Below are positions 1 through 8,291 of a stretch of DNA of 64,000 nucleotides, piece by piece (positions within the stretch are counted from its first letter, which is position 1; the number at the start of each line of letters is the position of its first letter). Origin of the DNA: Henriciella barbarensis (GTDB lineage Bacteria; Pseudomonadota; Alphaproteobacteria; Caulobacterales; Hyphomonadaceae); assembly GCF_003576345.1 (NCBI RefSeq), contig NZ_QWGB01000008.1, positions 94,775 through 158,774 of the forward strand, in the 5' to 3' direction. The notes under the pieces are model-generated. The model was not told where the DNA came from and searched no databases. It worked only from the letters and a program-made list of their open reading frames with translations. Made by a program: the position numbers and the translations under genes.

Positions 1-372
1 TTCAAGCAGCTCTTCGCGGAAGGTCAGGAGTTCAGCTACAGCCTCGAAGATATCGGTAATTACTACCGCATCTATATCGAGATGATGGCCCACTGGGACA
101 GTGTGTTTCCCGGCAAGGTTCTACGCGTACAGCACGAGGACGTCGTTGACGATCTGGAAGGCCAGGTCCGCCGGATCCTCAATCACTGCGAATTGCCATT
201 CGAGCAATCTTGCGTCGACTTCCACAAGACCGAGCGCGCGGTTCGTACGGCAAGCTCTGAACAAGTGCGGCAGCCGATCAGCCGCTCCGGTGTTGATCAG
301 TGGCGCAATTTCGAAGCCCATCTCGGACCGCTCCAGGACGCTCTCGGCCCTGCCCTGAAAGATTATCGCTAG
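1..372 (+). CDS. Sulfotransferase, C-terminal part (5' end outside window)
   Basis: The frame is open from the first base and 123 codons are visible before the stop. The visible part resembles the C-terminus of PAPS-dependent sulfotransferases of the type often fused to TPR repeats. It shows the VLRVQHEDVVDD stretch (the usual valine-rich strand plus acidic helix), followed by a helix ending near CELPF. A TASSEQVRQPI block then leads to a closing WRNFEAHLGPLQ segment, which in this family contacts the nucleotide cofactor. The PAPS P-loop should lie upstream, outside the window. The protein would transfer sulfate from PAPS to a hydroxyl or amine; the acceptor cannot be told. It converges on the next gene, with stop codons only 3 bases apart. 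Confidence 0.8.
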   Translation, partial: FKQLFAEGQEFSYSLEDIGNYYRIYIEMMAHWDSVFPGKVLRVQHEDVVDDLEGQVRRILNHCELPFEQSCVDFHKTERAVRTASSEQVRQPISRSGVDQWRNFEAHLGPLQDALGPALKDYR

Positions 373-375
373 CCA

Positions 376-1593
376 TCAGGCGAAATGAAGCCGGCGGTAC
401 TTGCCCTTGAAATAGAGGAGCGGGTCGCGCCGAGGCTCGTATTTTGCGCGCTCTACCTTACCGATGAGGATGACATGATCGCCGCCATCGTGGAGATCAG
501 ACTTGATGCATTCAAAATTCGCGAGCGCACCTGAGATCAGCGGTGAGCCATACTGGCCTTCCTCCCATGGCGTCTGCGAGAACCTGTCCTCGCCCGGCAT
601 GGCGAAAGTATTCGAGACTGGCTGTTGGCCGATGTGAAGGACATTGACGGCAAAGCGTTCAGAGGCCTCGAGCGCCTCAAGGCTCGAAGAGCTTTTGGCG
701 ATACAGACGAGCAGCAGCGGTGGATCGAGCGAGACAGAGGTGAAAGAGTTCGCTGTCAAGCCAACAGGTTCCCCTTGCGCTGACATGGTGGTCACAACCG
801 TTACCCCAGTCGCAAAGCAACCAAGCGCATCGCGCAGCGTGCGTGCATCTGACCCCTGTTTGTAATCGGGCATCATGCGCGGAACCCGGCGCTCGAGAAA
901 GTCGAGCAGGACCGCGCTGAACGCGTCGGAGCGATCGAATACTGCCAGATGACCGGCGTCTTCAATCTCGGCGAATTCCGCGGTCGCAACCTTCTCGACG
1001 AAACGGTTGGCCGCATCCCGGTTACCAAAGCTGCTGAGCGCACCTCGGACGAAAAGAACGGGGACCTTCAGGCCTGACGCAGCGACCGAAATGCGCTCGC
1101 TCGACTTCTCGACATCGATCACCTCTCCGAAGACCGGGTCGACATGTTCTGTCTGGGCGGGCGCCGACCGGATTGAGGCAGCAAGCGCGGCTGCTGTACG
1201 CAAATCGATTTCAGGCGGCGCATCAGCGAGGACGAGACCGGATGCAAGATGGGCGCCCTCCTCGCCTATTGCCGTCAGCGCGATCCAGCCACCAAGCCCT
1301 GCCCCGACGACGACAGGGCGTGAGGCAAGCTGCGCCAGAACCGCACGCAGGTCTTCAACGCAGGCATCAAATTCATAGCGGCTATCCTCTGAGCGCGCGC
1401 TGCGGCCATGACCGCGCAAGTCGAGGCTGATGACGTGACGCCCTGCCTTCACGAGTGCCTCGGCCGTCTCCTGCCAGACGTGGCGGGTCTGTCCACCGCC
1501 ATGAAGCAACAGGACGGACGGATCTTCTTCAGCACCGCGTACATCTGCGCTGAGGAGTAGACCGCCGAAGCCTTTGAATTTGCGTTCTGCCAT
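376..1593 (-). CDS. Alpha/beta hydrolase fused to flavin reductase-like domain
   Basis: 405 aa with two domains. Residues 1 to about 238 are an alpha/beta-hydrolase fold: an oxyanion HGGGQTRH motif at 31-38, the LDLRGHGRS strand at 58-66, and a late AGH histidine. Residues about 247-405 match the FMN-binding flavin reductase (HpaC/DIM6-like) domain: an LGCFATGVTVVTT start, the GLTANSFTSVSLDPPL flavin-binding segment, and a C-terminal GDHVILIGKVE strand. Such reductases supply reduced flavin to two-component monooxygenases. The expected nucleophile elbow G-x-S-x-G reads G-A-G-L-G (Gly99), so the usual catalytic serine is absent. A paralogue of the hydrolase half, sharing HGGGQTRH and keeping the serine, lies at 48517. 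The fold calls are firm, the joint function unknown. Confidence 0.85.
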   Translation of the reverse strand: MAERKFKGFGGLLLSADVRGAEEDPSVLLLHGGGQTRHVWQETAEALVKAGRHVISLDLRGHGRSARSEDSRYEFDACVEDLRAVLAQLASRPVVVGAGLGGWIALTAIGEEGAHLASGLVLADAPPEIDLRTAAALAASIRSAPAQTEHVDPVFGEVIDVEKSSERISVAASGLKVPVLFVRGALSSFGNRDAANRFVEKVATAEFAEIEDAGHLAVFDRSDAFSAVLLDFLERRVPRMMPDYKQGSDARTLRDALGCFATGVTVVTTMSAQGEPVGLTANSFTSVSLDPPLLLVCIAKSSSSLEALEASERFAVNVLHIGQQPVSNTFAMPGEDRFSQTPWEEGQYGSPLISGALANFECIKSDLHDGGDHVILIGKVERAKYEPRRDPLLYFKGKYRRLHFA

Positions 1594-1751
1594 CTGTCCT
1601 GCCCGTTACCGCTTGAGAGGTTGGTCACTGCCTCATTTAGGGCGCTTTACCAATCCGCGAAGGGTAGAAACATTGGCGGAAACAGTCGACTGCCCCGAAG
1701 AGGCGCCCCCCGGGATATTCGCTTAATCGGCGACATGCATCGACGCCCCCG

Positions 1752-1773
1752 GCAAGTTTGGTTACAAACTTGC
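1752..1773. promoter_or_regulatory. Perfect 9-bp inverted repeat upstream of the membrane protein gene
   Basis: The arms GCAAGTTTG and CAAACTTGC are perfect complements around a GTTA loop. The repeat ends 43 bases before the ATG at 1817. A second repeated TGCGCA pair follows at 1771-1786. Size and placement suit a dimeric repressor or activator site; there is no T-run after it, so it is not a terminator. The binding protein is unknown. Confidence 0.45.
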
Positions 1774-1816
1774 GCAGGGCTGCGCATGAGACGCCGTTAC
1801 TGGAAAGGATATCAGA

Positions 1817-2311
1817 ATGAGCGATCAAACAGGATCACGCAGATCCCGGCCAAAAATGGGGACTTTCAGACGGATCGAGACGATCACACCGCTGCTCGTT
1901 TTTCCACTGATTGCCTATGTCATCATCGCCGTTATTGCTGGCGGTCAGCACATGGATGAGACACCAGCAATTGCTGGCAACCTCAATGCAACGCTGTTTT
2001 CTGTGCCAATGGTATCAGGAGTCAGCTGGAAGATGAGGTTGGGCGATGTGCTGCTACTGGTCTCGCTGGTACTGCTGTCGATTGAAATCATCAAGGCCAC
2101 CAGTTCGCGCTCCAGCGCCATGGTCAATCACATGGCGTCCATGGCCGTACTCCTGACCTGCATCGTGTGCTTCATCCTGTTCGCCAATTTCGCGACAGCA
2201 ACCTTCTTCCTCTTTACCTGCATCGCGCTGATCGACGTGATGGTGGGCGTCATCGTGAGCATCGTCTCGGCGCGCCGCGACTTCGGCGTGGGCGACGGCT
2301 TCGGCAGCTAG
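1817..2311 (+). CDS. Small integral membrane protein of unknown function
   Basis: 164 aa. An AAGGA ribosome-binding site lies 7 bases before the ATG. The first 20 residues are hydrophilic and basic, followed by four predicted membrane segments: about 24-43 (LLVFPLIAYVIIAVIAGG), 75-91 (VLLLVSLVLLSIEII), 104-124 (MASMAVLLTCIVCFILFA) and 128-151 (FFLFTCIALIDVMVGVIVS). The tail is short and polar. I do not recognise a named family; small four-helix proteins of this kind are common in alphaproteobacteria and mostly uncharacterised. It is monocistronic: a palindrome sits upstream and an intrinsic terminator follows directly. Confidence 0.75.
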   Translation: MSDQTGSRRSRPKMGTFRRIETITPLLVFPLIAYVIIAVIAGGQHMDETPAIAGNLNATLFSVPMVSGVSWKMRLGDVLLLVSLVLLSIEIIKATSSRSSAMVNHMASMAVLLTCIVCFILFANFATATFFLFTCIALIDVMVGVIVSIVSARRDFGVGDGFGS

Positions 2312-2327
2312 GTTCTCAGACCTCAGA

Positions 2328-5300
2328 TCATGATGTGGGCGCAGCGTTTTCGCTGCGCCCCTTTTTGTTGTCAGTGCGCATGTCAGGCACACCAAATATC
2401 CGCAGGTGGACCATCAGAAGAGCCGGCAGCATGAAGACCAGAAGGAAGGTCCCGATCAGGATGCCGAAGCCAAGCGAAATTGCTGTCGGGATCAGGAACT
2501 GGGCCTGAATGCTCGTCTCAAGAATGATTGGCGTCACACCCAGGAAGGTCGTGAGCGTCGTTAGCAGGATGGCCCTGAATCGATCCAGCATTGCCGACAC
2601 GACAGCCTCTACGGGCGCTTCGCCATTTTCGAGCCGCTCATTCAGGAAGTCTGTCACCATCAGGGACGCGTTGATGATGACGCCTGAGAGACCGATGATA
2701 CCGAAGAAGGACAGGAGTGTCAGATCTGCGCCCAGCAGGCCATGGCCGATCAGGGCACCGACATAGCCAAACGGGATCGCGCCCATGATGACGAGTGGCT
2801 GGCTATATGACCGGAAATTGAGCGCCAGCAAGCTGTAGATCACGATGAGTGCCAGCATGAAGTTACGAGCCAGAACGGGCTGCGCTTCTGCCTGATCCTC
2901 CTGATCGCCAGAAACCTGCATGGTGAGGTTTTCGTACTCCTGCTGGAGCTCTGGCAAGGCCTGCTCGAACATGTAGGCGGAAACCGTGTCTGCCGTTGCG
3001 ATATCCTCATCAACAAACGCATTCAGTGAGTAGATCCGACGTCCATTCACGCGGTTGATAGAAGCAGGCGCTGGCGCAATTGTCAGATCGGCGAGTGCAT
3101 CCATGGGGATGTACCCGTCTCTGACTTTTACCCGCAGGCTCTTCAGTGTCTCGAGCGAGGCCCGTTCGTTCTCTGGAAGACGCACGCGAACTGGAATTTC
3201 CTCCCGGTCACGCTGAATACGGACAGCCTCAGCGCCAAAAAATGCCGCGCGGACCTCTCTGGCGAGGTCGTTCTGCGTCAGGCCGTAATTGCGTGCGAGC
3301 GGCTTTAGCTGGATGCGGACTTCCTCTGTCGTACGGAAGCGGTCGTCACGCACATCGTATACGCCGGGACGGCTCTCCAGCGCGCGCCGAAGCTCCAGTA
3401 CTGCTTCGCGTGTTTTCTCATCCGTTCGCGCAGATATCTGAAGCTGTATAGGCGCGCCGGGGCTGACAAGGTCAGATGTGAAGGTCAGCTTTTCGGCACC
3501 TGGTATGCGACCAACCCGGTCACGCCAGGCACGCTCGAAATCGCGCGCAGCAAAATCGCGGCTGCTGGACTCCTTGAGTTGTGCGACGACAAAGGCACGG
3601 TTTCCAGAAGCAGCCCCTGCCCCCCCGCCGGTCGCGTTTGCTTCGTTCCCACCAAGCGGTTCTGCGATCTGCCAGAGAACGCCGAGCAAACCATCCTCCG
3701 CCCCGATAACATCCTTCATGGCGGCAGAAGCGGCCTCTTCGATCTGCATTGCAAATCGGCGCGTTTGCTCTTCCGAACTGCCCTCCGCAAGCTCAAGTTC
3801 TGCGGTGACGTAGTCACCCTCCACGGCCGGAAAGAAGATGAATTTGACATAGCCGCTGGCCGTCAGCGCCTGCGTGGCGAACAGGATGCCGAACCCCATC
3901 ATCAGAACCATGGCCGGGCGCAGCACCACGAACTGGATCGCTTTCTTGAGCGGACCGGCAGAAAACTTGCGCAGCGCTCCGGCAACGCGGTCACGAACCG
4001 GGTCAGCAAGGCGCCGGGGAGAGTAACGGCCCGGCGGCTCATCACTGAGGTGAGAGAGGTGACGCGGCAGGACGAAGAGGCTTTCCACCAGCGAAATGAA
4101 CAGCAGCACAATCACGACAGCCGATACCTGGCCGAGAAACTGACCGAAAAGCCCCGGCACGAGCAGGATCGGGACAAAGGCCGTCATGGTCGTGGAAACC
4201 GAGAACAATACGGGCCGCGCGACACGCGTCACGCCGAGCCGCGCCGCCTCCATTTGCCCTGCCCCGGCGCGCCAGTTGGCATGGATGTTTTCACCCACCA
4301 CGATTGCGTCATCGACAATTATACCGATGGCCAGAATGAAGCCGAAAAGCGAGAGCTGGTTGATGGTGATGCCGAAGATGAGCATCGGGAAAAACGCCCC
4401 GACGAAACTGACGCCCACCCCAAGCGCCACCCAGAACGCGATCCGGATATCGAGAAACAGAAGCAGCAACAGCGTTACCAGGATTAGACCGAGCACCGCA
4501 TTTCGCACCAGAAGGTCAATTCGCGAGCGAAGGTTTACCGCCTCATCTCGCCAGAGAACATACTGCACGTTCCCGGGCAGCGCGGCGTCAATTTCCGTTT
4601 CGATATAGTTGCGGACGATGCGCGCATTATCGAGCGTCTTCTCGCGTCCAACACGGAAGACGGAGACAGTAACGGCAGGCTCTCCGGCATAATTCGCCTC
4701 GACCGGATCGTCTGACAGACCATCATGGATGACTGCGATGTCTGAGAGATAGATGGGGCCGCCATTGACCCCTGCGCCCACCACAATGTTCTCAAACTCC
4801 GCGCCCGTGCGGCGTTCTCCAACTGCTCGCACCCTCAGAAGTTGACGATCGTTTTCGATCTCGCCCGCCGAAAGGTCGACGCTTTGCTGGGAGATGATCT
4901 GGGCAATCGACGTCAGGCTGAGATTTCGCGCGCGAAGCTCTTCCTCAGGTATGGCGATTTCGATCAGGTAATCTGCGACGCCGCCAATCTCGACGAGGGA
5001 GAGACCATCCTTCGCGGCGAGTTCGCGCCTGACCCGGTCGGCAGCCTGCTTAAGTGTCTGGCGATCAACTTCACCGTGCAGAATGATCTGAGAGACAAGC
5101 TCATCCGGCTCAACCTCGCTTATTTGCGGGGCTTCTGCAGCTTGCGGAAAAACAGTGATGCGCCCGATCTCGTTCTTCACCTCATCGAGCATTTCCGACA
5201 AGTCCTCGCTTTCGGGAATGTCGACGACGACATTGCCAACGCCGGAAGCCGCAAGGCTTGTGATCTTGTCGATCCCCTCGAGACCTTCCAGTCTCTCTTC

Positions 5301-5504
5301 GATCGGTCTGACGATCGAGGTTTCGACATCTTCGGGCGTCGCGCCCGGATACGGCACGGTGATCGAAATATTATAGGTCTCGATAGGGGGAAAGACGCGC
5401 ACATTGAGCGCCGACAGCGATGCAATGCCGGAGATGACAAGGAATACCATCAGGAGGTTTGCAGCCACCCGGTTGGCAAGAACGCCTTCAATCATCCGGA
5501 TCAA
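2328..5504 (-). CDS. RND efflux permease (AcrB/MexF-type inner-membrane pump)
   Basis: 1058 aa, the usual length for the hydrophobe/amphiphile RND family. It has an N-terminal membrane helix (residues about 10-30), a large periplasmic loop, a central bundle of six helices, a second periplasmic loop and a C-terminal bundle. The proton-relay aspartate pair sits in TM4 (GIIVDDAIVVGEN, near residue 400). The porter-domain sequence VPYPGATPEDVE near the N-terminus is typical. It is translationally coupled to the adaptor gene by a 4-base ATGA overlap. It should drive export of drugs, detergents or hydrophobic metabolites from the periplasm with the adaptor (5501-6691) and the divergently transcribed outer-membrane lipoprotein (6763-8220). 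Substrate unknown. Confidence 0.95.
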   Translation of the reverse strand: MIRMIEGVLANRVAANLLMVFLVISGIASLSALNVRVFPPIETYNISITVPYPGATPEDVETSIVRPIEERLEGLEGIDKITSLAASGVGNVVVDIPESEDLSEMLDEVKNEIGRITVFPQAAEAPQISEVEPDELVSQIILHGEVDRQTLKQAADRVRRELAAKDGLSLVEIGGVADYLIEIAIPEEELRARNLSLTSIAQIISQQSVDLSAGEIENDRQLLRVRAVGERRTGAEFENIVVGAGVNGGPIYLSDIAVIHDGLSDDPVEANYAGEPAVTVSVFRVGREKTLDNARIVRNYIETEIDAALPGNVQYVLWRDEAVNLRSRIDLLVRNAVLGLILVTLLLLLFLDIRIAFWVALGVGVSFVGAFFPMLIFGITINQLSLFGFILAIGIIVDDAIVVGENIHANWRAGAGQMEAARLGVTRVARPVLFSVSTTMTAFVPILLVPGLFGQFLGQVSAVVIVLLFISLVESLFVLPRHLSHLSDEPPGRYSPRRLADPVRDRVAGALRKFSAGPLKKAIQFVVLRPAMVLMMGFGILFATQALTASGYVKFIFFPAVEGDYVTAELELAEGSSEEQTRRFAMQIEEAASAAMKDVIGAEDGLLGVLWQIAEPLGGNEANATGGGAGAASGNRAFVVAQLKESSSRDFAARDFERAWRDRVGRIPGAEKLTFTSDLVSPGAPIQLQISARTDEKTREAVLELRRALESRPGVYDVRDDRFRTTEEVRIQLKPLARNYGLTQNDLAREVRAAFFGAEAVRIQRDREEIPVRVRLPENERASLETLKSLRVKVRDGYIPMDALADLTIAPAPASINRVNGRRIYSLNAFVDEDIATADTVSAYMFEQALPELQQEYENLTMQVSGDQEDQAEAQPVLARNFMLALIVIYSLLALNFRSYSQPLVIMGAIPFGYVGALIGHGLLGADLTLLSFFGIIGLSGVIINASLMVTDFLNERLENGEAPVEAVVSAMLDRFRAILLTTLTTFLGVTPIILETSIQAQFLIPTAISLGFGILIGTFLLVFMLPALLMVHLRIFGVPDMRTDNKKGRSENAAPTS
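2337..2366 (+). terminator. Intrinsic terminator of the membrane protein gene, inside the RND permease 3' end
   Basis: A 10-bp stem (GGGCGCAGCG with CGCTGCGCCC) around a TTTT loop is followed by C and a five-T run on the + strand. It lies 25 bases after the stop at 2311. It also falls inside the last codons of the convergent RND permease, so the same bases encode that protein's C-terminal tail. Confidence 0.85.
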
Positions 5505-6691
5505 GGCTGGGACTCCGCAAGATGCACCCGCATCCCTTCGATTTCTTCAGCGAGGACTGTCAGCATTAACCTGTCGCCGGATGACAATTGCGGTGCGCGT
5601 AGAAGAACACCGCCTTCGACGCGATCGACAGTCTCGACATCAATACGGCGCAGTTGTTCATTGCCGGTAACGACCCACACGAAGGCGTCCTGTCGGACGG
5701 CGCCGTCCGGTACGCGCCACATCGGTGTATCTGAACGGCCCTCGATCAGCAGGTCCATATAATCACCTGCGAAGATGTCTCCCTGGTTCTCTGGTGCAAA
5801 GGCATCGGGGAACACGGCAATCACCGTCGCGGTGCGCGACTGCTGGTCTATTTCTGGTGAGAATTCAGCGAGGTAGCCCTCTATATCTGTGGCACCAAGT
5901 GAACTTGAGTTTGTCACTGCCCTAACCGGCAGACGCCCGTCTTCCCGCGCTGCCAATGCACCGCGCACAGCCCTGACATCCTTGGCAGGCAAGCCAGCCT
6001 GTATCTCGCCCTCGCCGGCGCTAATCAGTCTGGCGAGGGGCTGGCCCGGCGAGACAAAAGTGCCTGGCGCGACCGTTTCAGATACAACAATGGCATCAAA
6101 TGGGGATTCAATCGCGGATTTCTGTAGGTTCCGGCGCGCGATTGCGAGCTGTGACCGAGCCTGCCTGACACCTGCTTCGGCGTCTTCGTAGGCAGCGATA
6201 GCCTGCTCAGCGGCCTTTTCAGGCGATGCACCGATATCTGCCAAATTGATCTGTCGATCACGCTCTGCTTCGGCCTGGCTTCGGCGCGCTTCCGCCGTGG
6301 CGAGCTGCGCCTGTGCTCGCTCCAGATTGGCGCGAAGATCGCCATCATCAATCTGCAGGATCGTTTCACCCTTACCGATCCGCCCTCCGGCCTGAAGATC
6401 CGGATTGATGTTTGTTACTTTGCCCGACACTTCACCGACGAGGTCAAGTCGCTCCCGTGGCTGGATGCGACCCGGAGCCCTCACGACGAACGTTGAGCCA
6501 GCCTGCTCAGCCTGAACTGTCTCCACGTAGGGAATGCTGTCTTCCCGCGCGACCGCGCCTTCTTGAGGAGCGTTCGCGGCGCCTGCCAATGTCATGATTA
6601 CAAAGCCAAGAACGAGTACTCCAAGGCCAGCGATAATCCATATCCAGCTCGGGCGTTTGCTGGATTCCTGTGATCGATATTCATCAGACAT
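5501..6691 (-). CDS. RND efflux periplasmic adaptor (membrane fusion protein, HlyD/AcrA family)
   Basis: 396 aa. The N-terminus is polar for 15 residues and then has one membrane or signal segment (WIWIIAGLGVLVLGFVIM). The barrel-sandwich half-motif is near residue 75-110 (GEVSGKVTNINPDLQAGGRI). A long alpha-helical hairpin follows (about 115-190, rich in A, Q, E and R: AQAQLATAEARRSQAEAERD). The second lipoyl half is SPFDAIVVSETVAPGTFV, and beta-barrel and membrane-proximal domains finish the protein. No lipobox cysteine was seen, so it is probably anchored by its N-terminal helix. It joins the permease to the outer-membrane channel. First gene of a two-gene operon, with a 4-base overlap to the permease. 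Confidence 0.93.
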   Translation of the reverse strand: MSDEYRSQESSKRPSWIWIIAGLGVLVLGFVIMTLAGAANAPQEGAVAREDSIPYVETVQAEQAGSTFVVRAPGRIQPRERLDLVGEVSGKVTNINPDLQAGGRIGKGETILQIDDGDLRANLERAQAQLATAEARRSQAEAERDRQINLADIGASPEKAAEQAIAAYEDAEAGVRQARSQLAIARRNLQKSAIESPFDAIVVSETVAPGTFVSPGQPLARLISAGEGEIQAGLPAKDVRAVRGALAAREDGRLPVRAVTNSSSLGATDIEGYLAEFSPEIDQQSRTATVIAVFPDAFAPENQGDIFAGDYMDLLIEGRSDTPMWRVPDGAVRQDAFVWVVTGNEQLRRIDVETVDRVEGGVLLRAPQLSSGDRLMLTVLAEEIEGMRVHLAESQP

Positions 6692-6762
6692 GGAGGTTTT
6701 GATCTCGCTGGGGCATTAGGTGTCTTGTTCGATTGGATATAGATCGACAGGGTAAGGGCAAG

Positions 6763-8220
6763 ATGTCAGCCAACCGCAGAACAGTGATCATGAAAAACCT
6801 GCTTCAGATGTCGGCGGTTGCCGCTTGCGTACTCTCCCTCTCCGCATGCCTGACCGTTGGATCCGAATATGAACCACCAGAGACAGAAGTCTATCAGGAT
6901 AGTTGGATCGCCGGAGAATTGGCCGTTCTTGCGCCCGGCGAGGTCCCACGTTCAGACTGGTGGACCTCATTCGACGATGCTCTGCTGACCGCGCTGATCG
7001 AGGATGCAAGAGCGCGCAATCCCAGCATCGATGAGGCGGCGGCGAACGTTGCAAATGCTCAGGCAGCTCTCGGTGCGGCGAGAGCTGCCAGGCTGCCAAT
7101 GGGCGCGCTTAATGCATCTGTGGTGCGCCAGAAACAGTCCGCGGCGAGCCTGGGCGCCAATGTACCGTTCGAGTTTGAAGCGCAGACGCTGTATTCGGCG
7201 GGCAGCGAACTAAGCTGGCAGGCTGACCTGTTTGGTCGCACTGCGAATAGTATCGCACAGGCCGATGCCGCGCTCGGTGGCCGAGAGGCGATTGCAGCCG
7301 ACGCGGCACGCGCCATTCTCGCGGAAACGGCTCGGGCCTACCTCACCCTTCGAGAGCTCGACGCCCGCATTCTGGTGAATGACAGCAATGTTGAGCGTCA
7401 GGAAGATGTTCTTGCCCTGACGGTGCGCCTCCGCGAAGCAGGCGAGGTGGCGGACATCGATGTAGAACGCCAGACCAATCTCGTTCAGACAACGAAAGCA
7501 GCGATCAGCGCGCTGAAAGCTGCCCGCGCGCAAACCGTCACGGGACTCGCCCGTCTGACAGGCCGCACGCTGCCTGACTTCTACGAAGCATACCCAGCAC
7601 TTCAGCCAGGTGGCACCGAAACACTCGACGCGGTTCAGGCTTTTGGGCCTATAGAAATCGGAGAACCAAAAGACCTGCTTCGTCGACGGCCAGACATTCG
7701 CGCCGCTGAACGCCAGCTGGCGGCTGCCACCTACAGGGTCGGCATCGAAACAGCTGATCTCTATCCCAGCCTGAAGGTTTCGGGGCAAGCGAACTATCAG
7801 GCCGGAGAAGTCGGAGAGCTCTTCAGCGCTGACGCCCTCGGCTATAACTTCGGTCCGCGGCTGAGCTGGGGCATTTTCAATCTGCCGCTTACCCGCGCGC
7901 AGATTGAACAGGCCGAGGCGGATGTGGAAGCTGCGCGCGCAAACTTCGAAGGTACTGTCCTCGATGCACTTACCGAAGCAGATGCTGCGCTGCTTGCCTA
8001 CAACTATGCGGTTGAGGAAACCGCCTTCCGCACAGGCGCCTTCAACGCAGCAAAGCGGGCCCGCGACCTCACCGAGATCCGTTATCGCGAAGGCGCTGAA
8101 AGCCTGCTCAGTCTCATAGACGCTCAACGCCAGACGCTATCGGCCGAGGATGCGGAAATCCAGGCACGCTATGAGGCGCTTCGCCGCCGGGTCGGTATCT
8201 ACGCTGCCTTCGGAGGCTGA
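6763..8220 (+). CDS. Outer-membrane efflux lipoprotein (NodT/OprM family)
   Basis: The chosen ATG at 6763 has AAGGG five bases upstream and gives 485 aa; ATGs at 6733 and 6790 are alternatives. The N-terminus is basic, then hydrophobic, and ends in the lipobox LSAC with the lipidated cysteine at residue 29. Two copies of the OEP repeat follow, with long alpha-helical stretches (ARNPSIDEAAANVANAQAAL and RRPDIRAAERQLAAATYRVG). The second half carries the FGPRLSWGIFNL strand typical of NodT proteins. It should form the trimeric channel-tunnel for the divergent RND pump at 2328-6691. The gap to the adaptor gene is about 70 bases and must hold both promoters. Confidence 0.92.
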   Translation: MSANRRTVIMKNLLQMSAVAACVLSLSACLTVGSEYEPPETEVYQDSWIAGELAVLAPGEVPRSDWWTSFDDALLTALIEDARARNPSIDEAAANVANAQAALGAARAARLPMGALNASVVRQKQSAASLGANVPFEFEAQTLYSAGSELSWQADLFGRTANSIAQADAALGGREAIAADAARAILAETARAYLTLRELDARILVNDSNVERQEDVLALTVRLREAGEVADIDVERQTNLVQTTKAAISALKAARAQTVTGLARLTGRTLPDFYEAYPALQPGGTETLDAVQAFGPIEIGEPKDLLRRRPDIRAAERQLAAATYRVGIETADLYPSLKVSGQANYQAGEVGELFSADALGYNFGPRLSWGIFNLPLTRAQIEQAEADVEAARANFEGTVLDALTEADAALLAYNYAVEETAFRTGAFNAAKRARDLTEIRYREGAESLLSLIDAQRQTLSAEDAEIQARYEALRRRVGIYAAFGG

Positions 8221-8291
8221 CGCCGCGTCCGGTGTTTTCGAGTCTGCAACTCAGTGTAAGAGTGGCGAAAACAGCGAACACAGGGCGGAAA

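Noticed and set aside
3579..4487. 302-codon open frame on the + strand, antisense to the RND permease
   Set aside because: It lies wholly inside the permease, is rich in charged residues and His/Arg/Gln without domain pattern, and is a typical shadow frame of GC-rich DNA.
7210..8127. 305-codon open frame antisense to the outer-membrane lipoprotein gene
   Set aside because: Shadow of the NodT frame; no ribosome site or recognisable motif.
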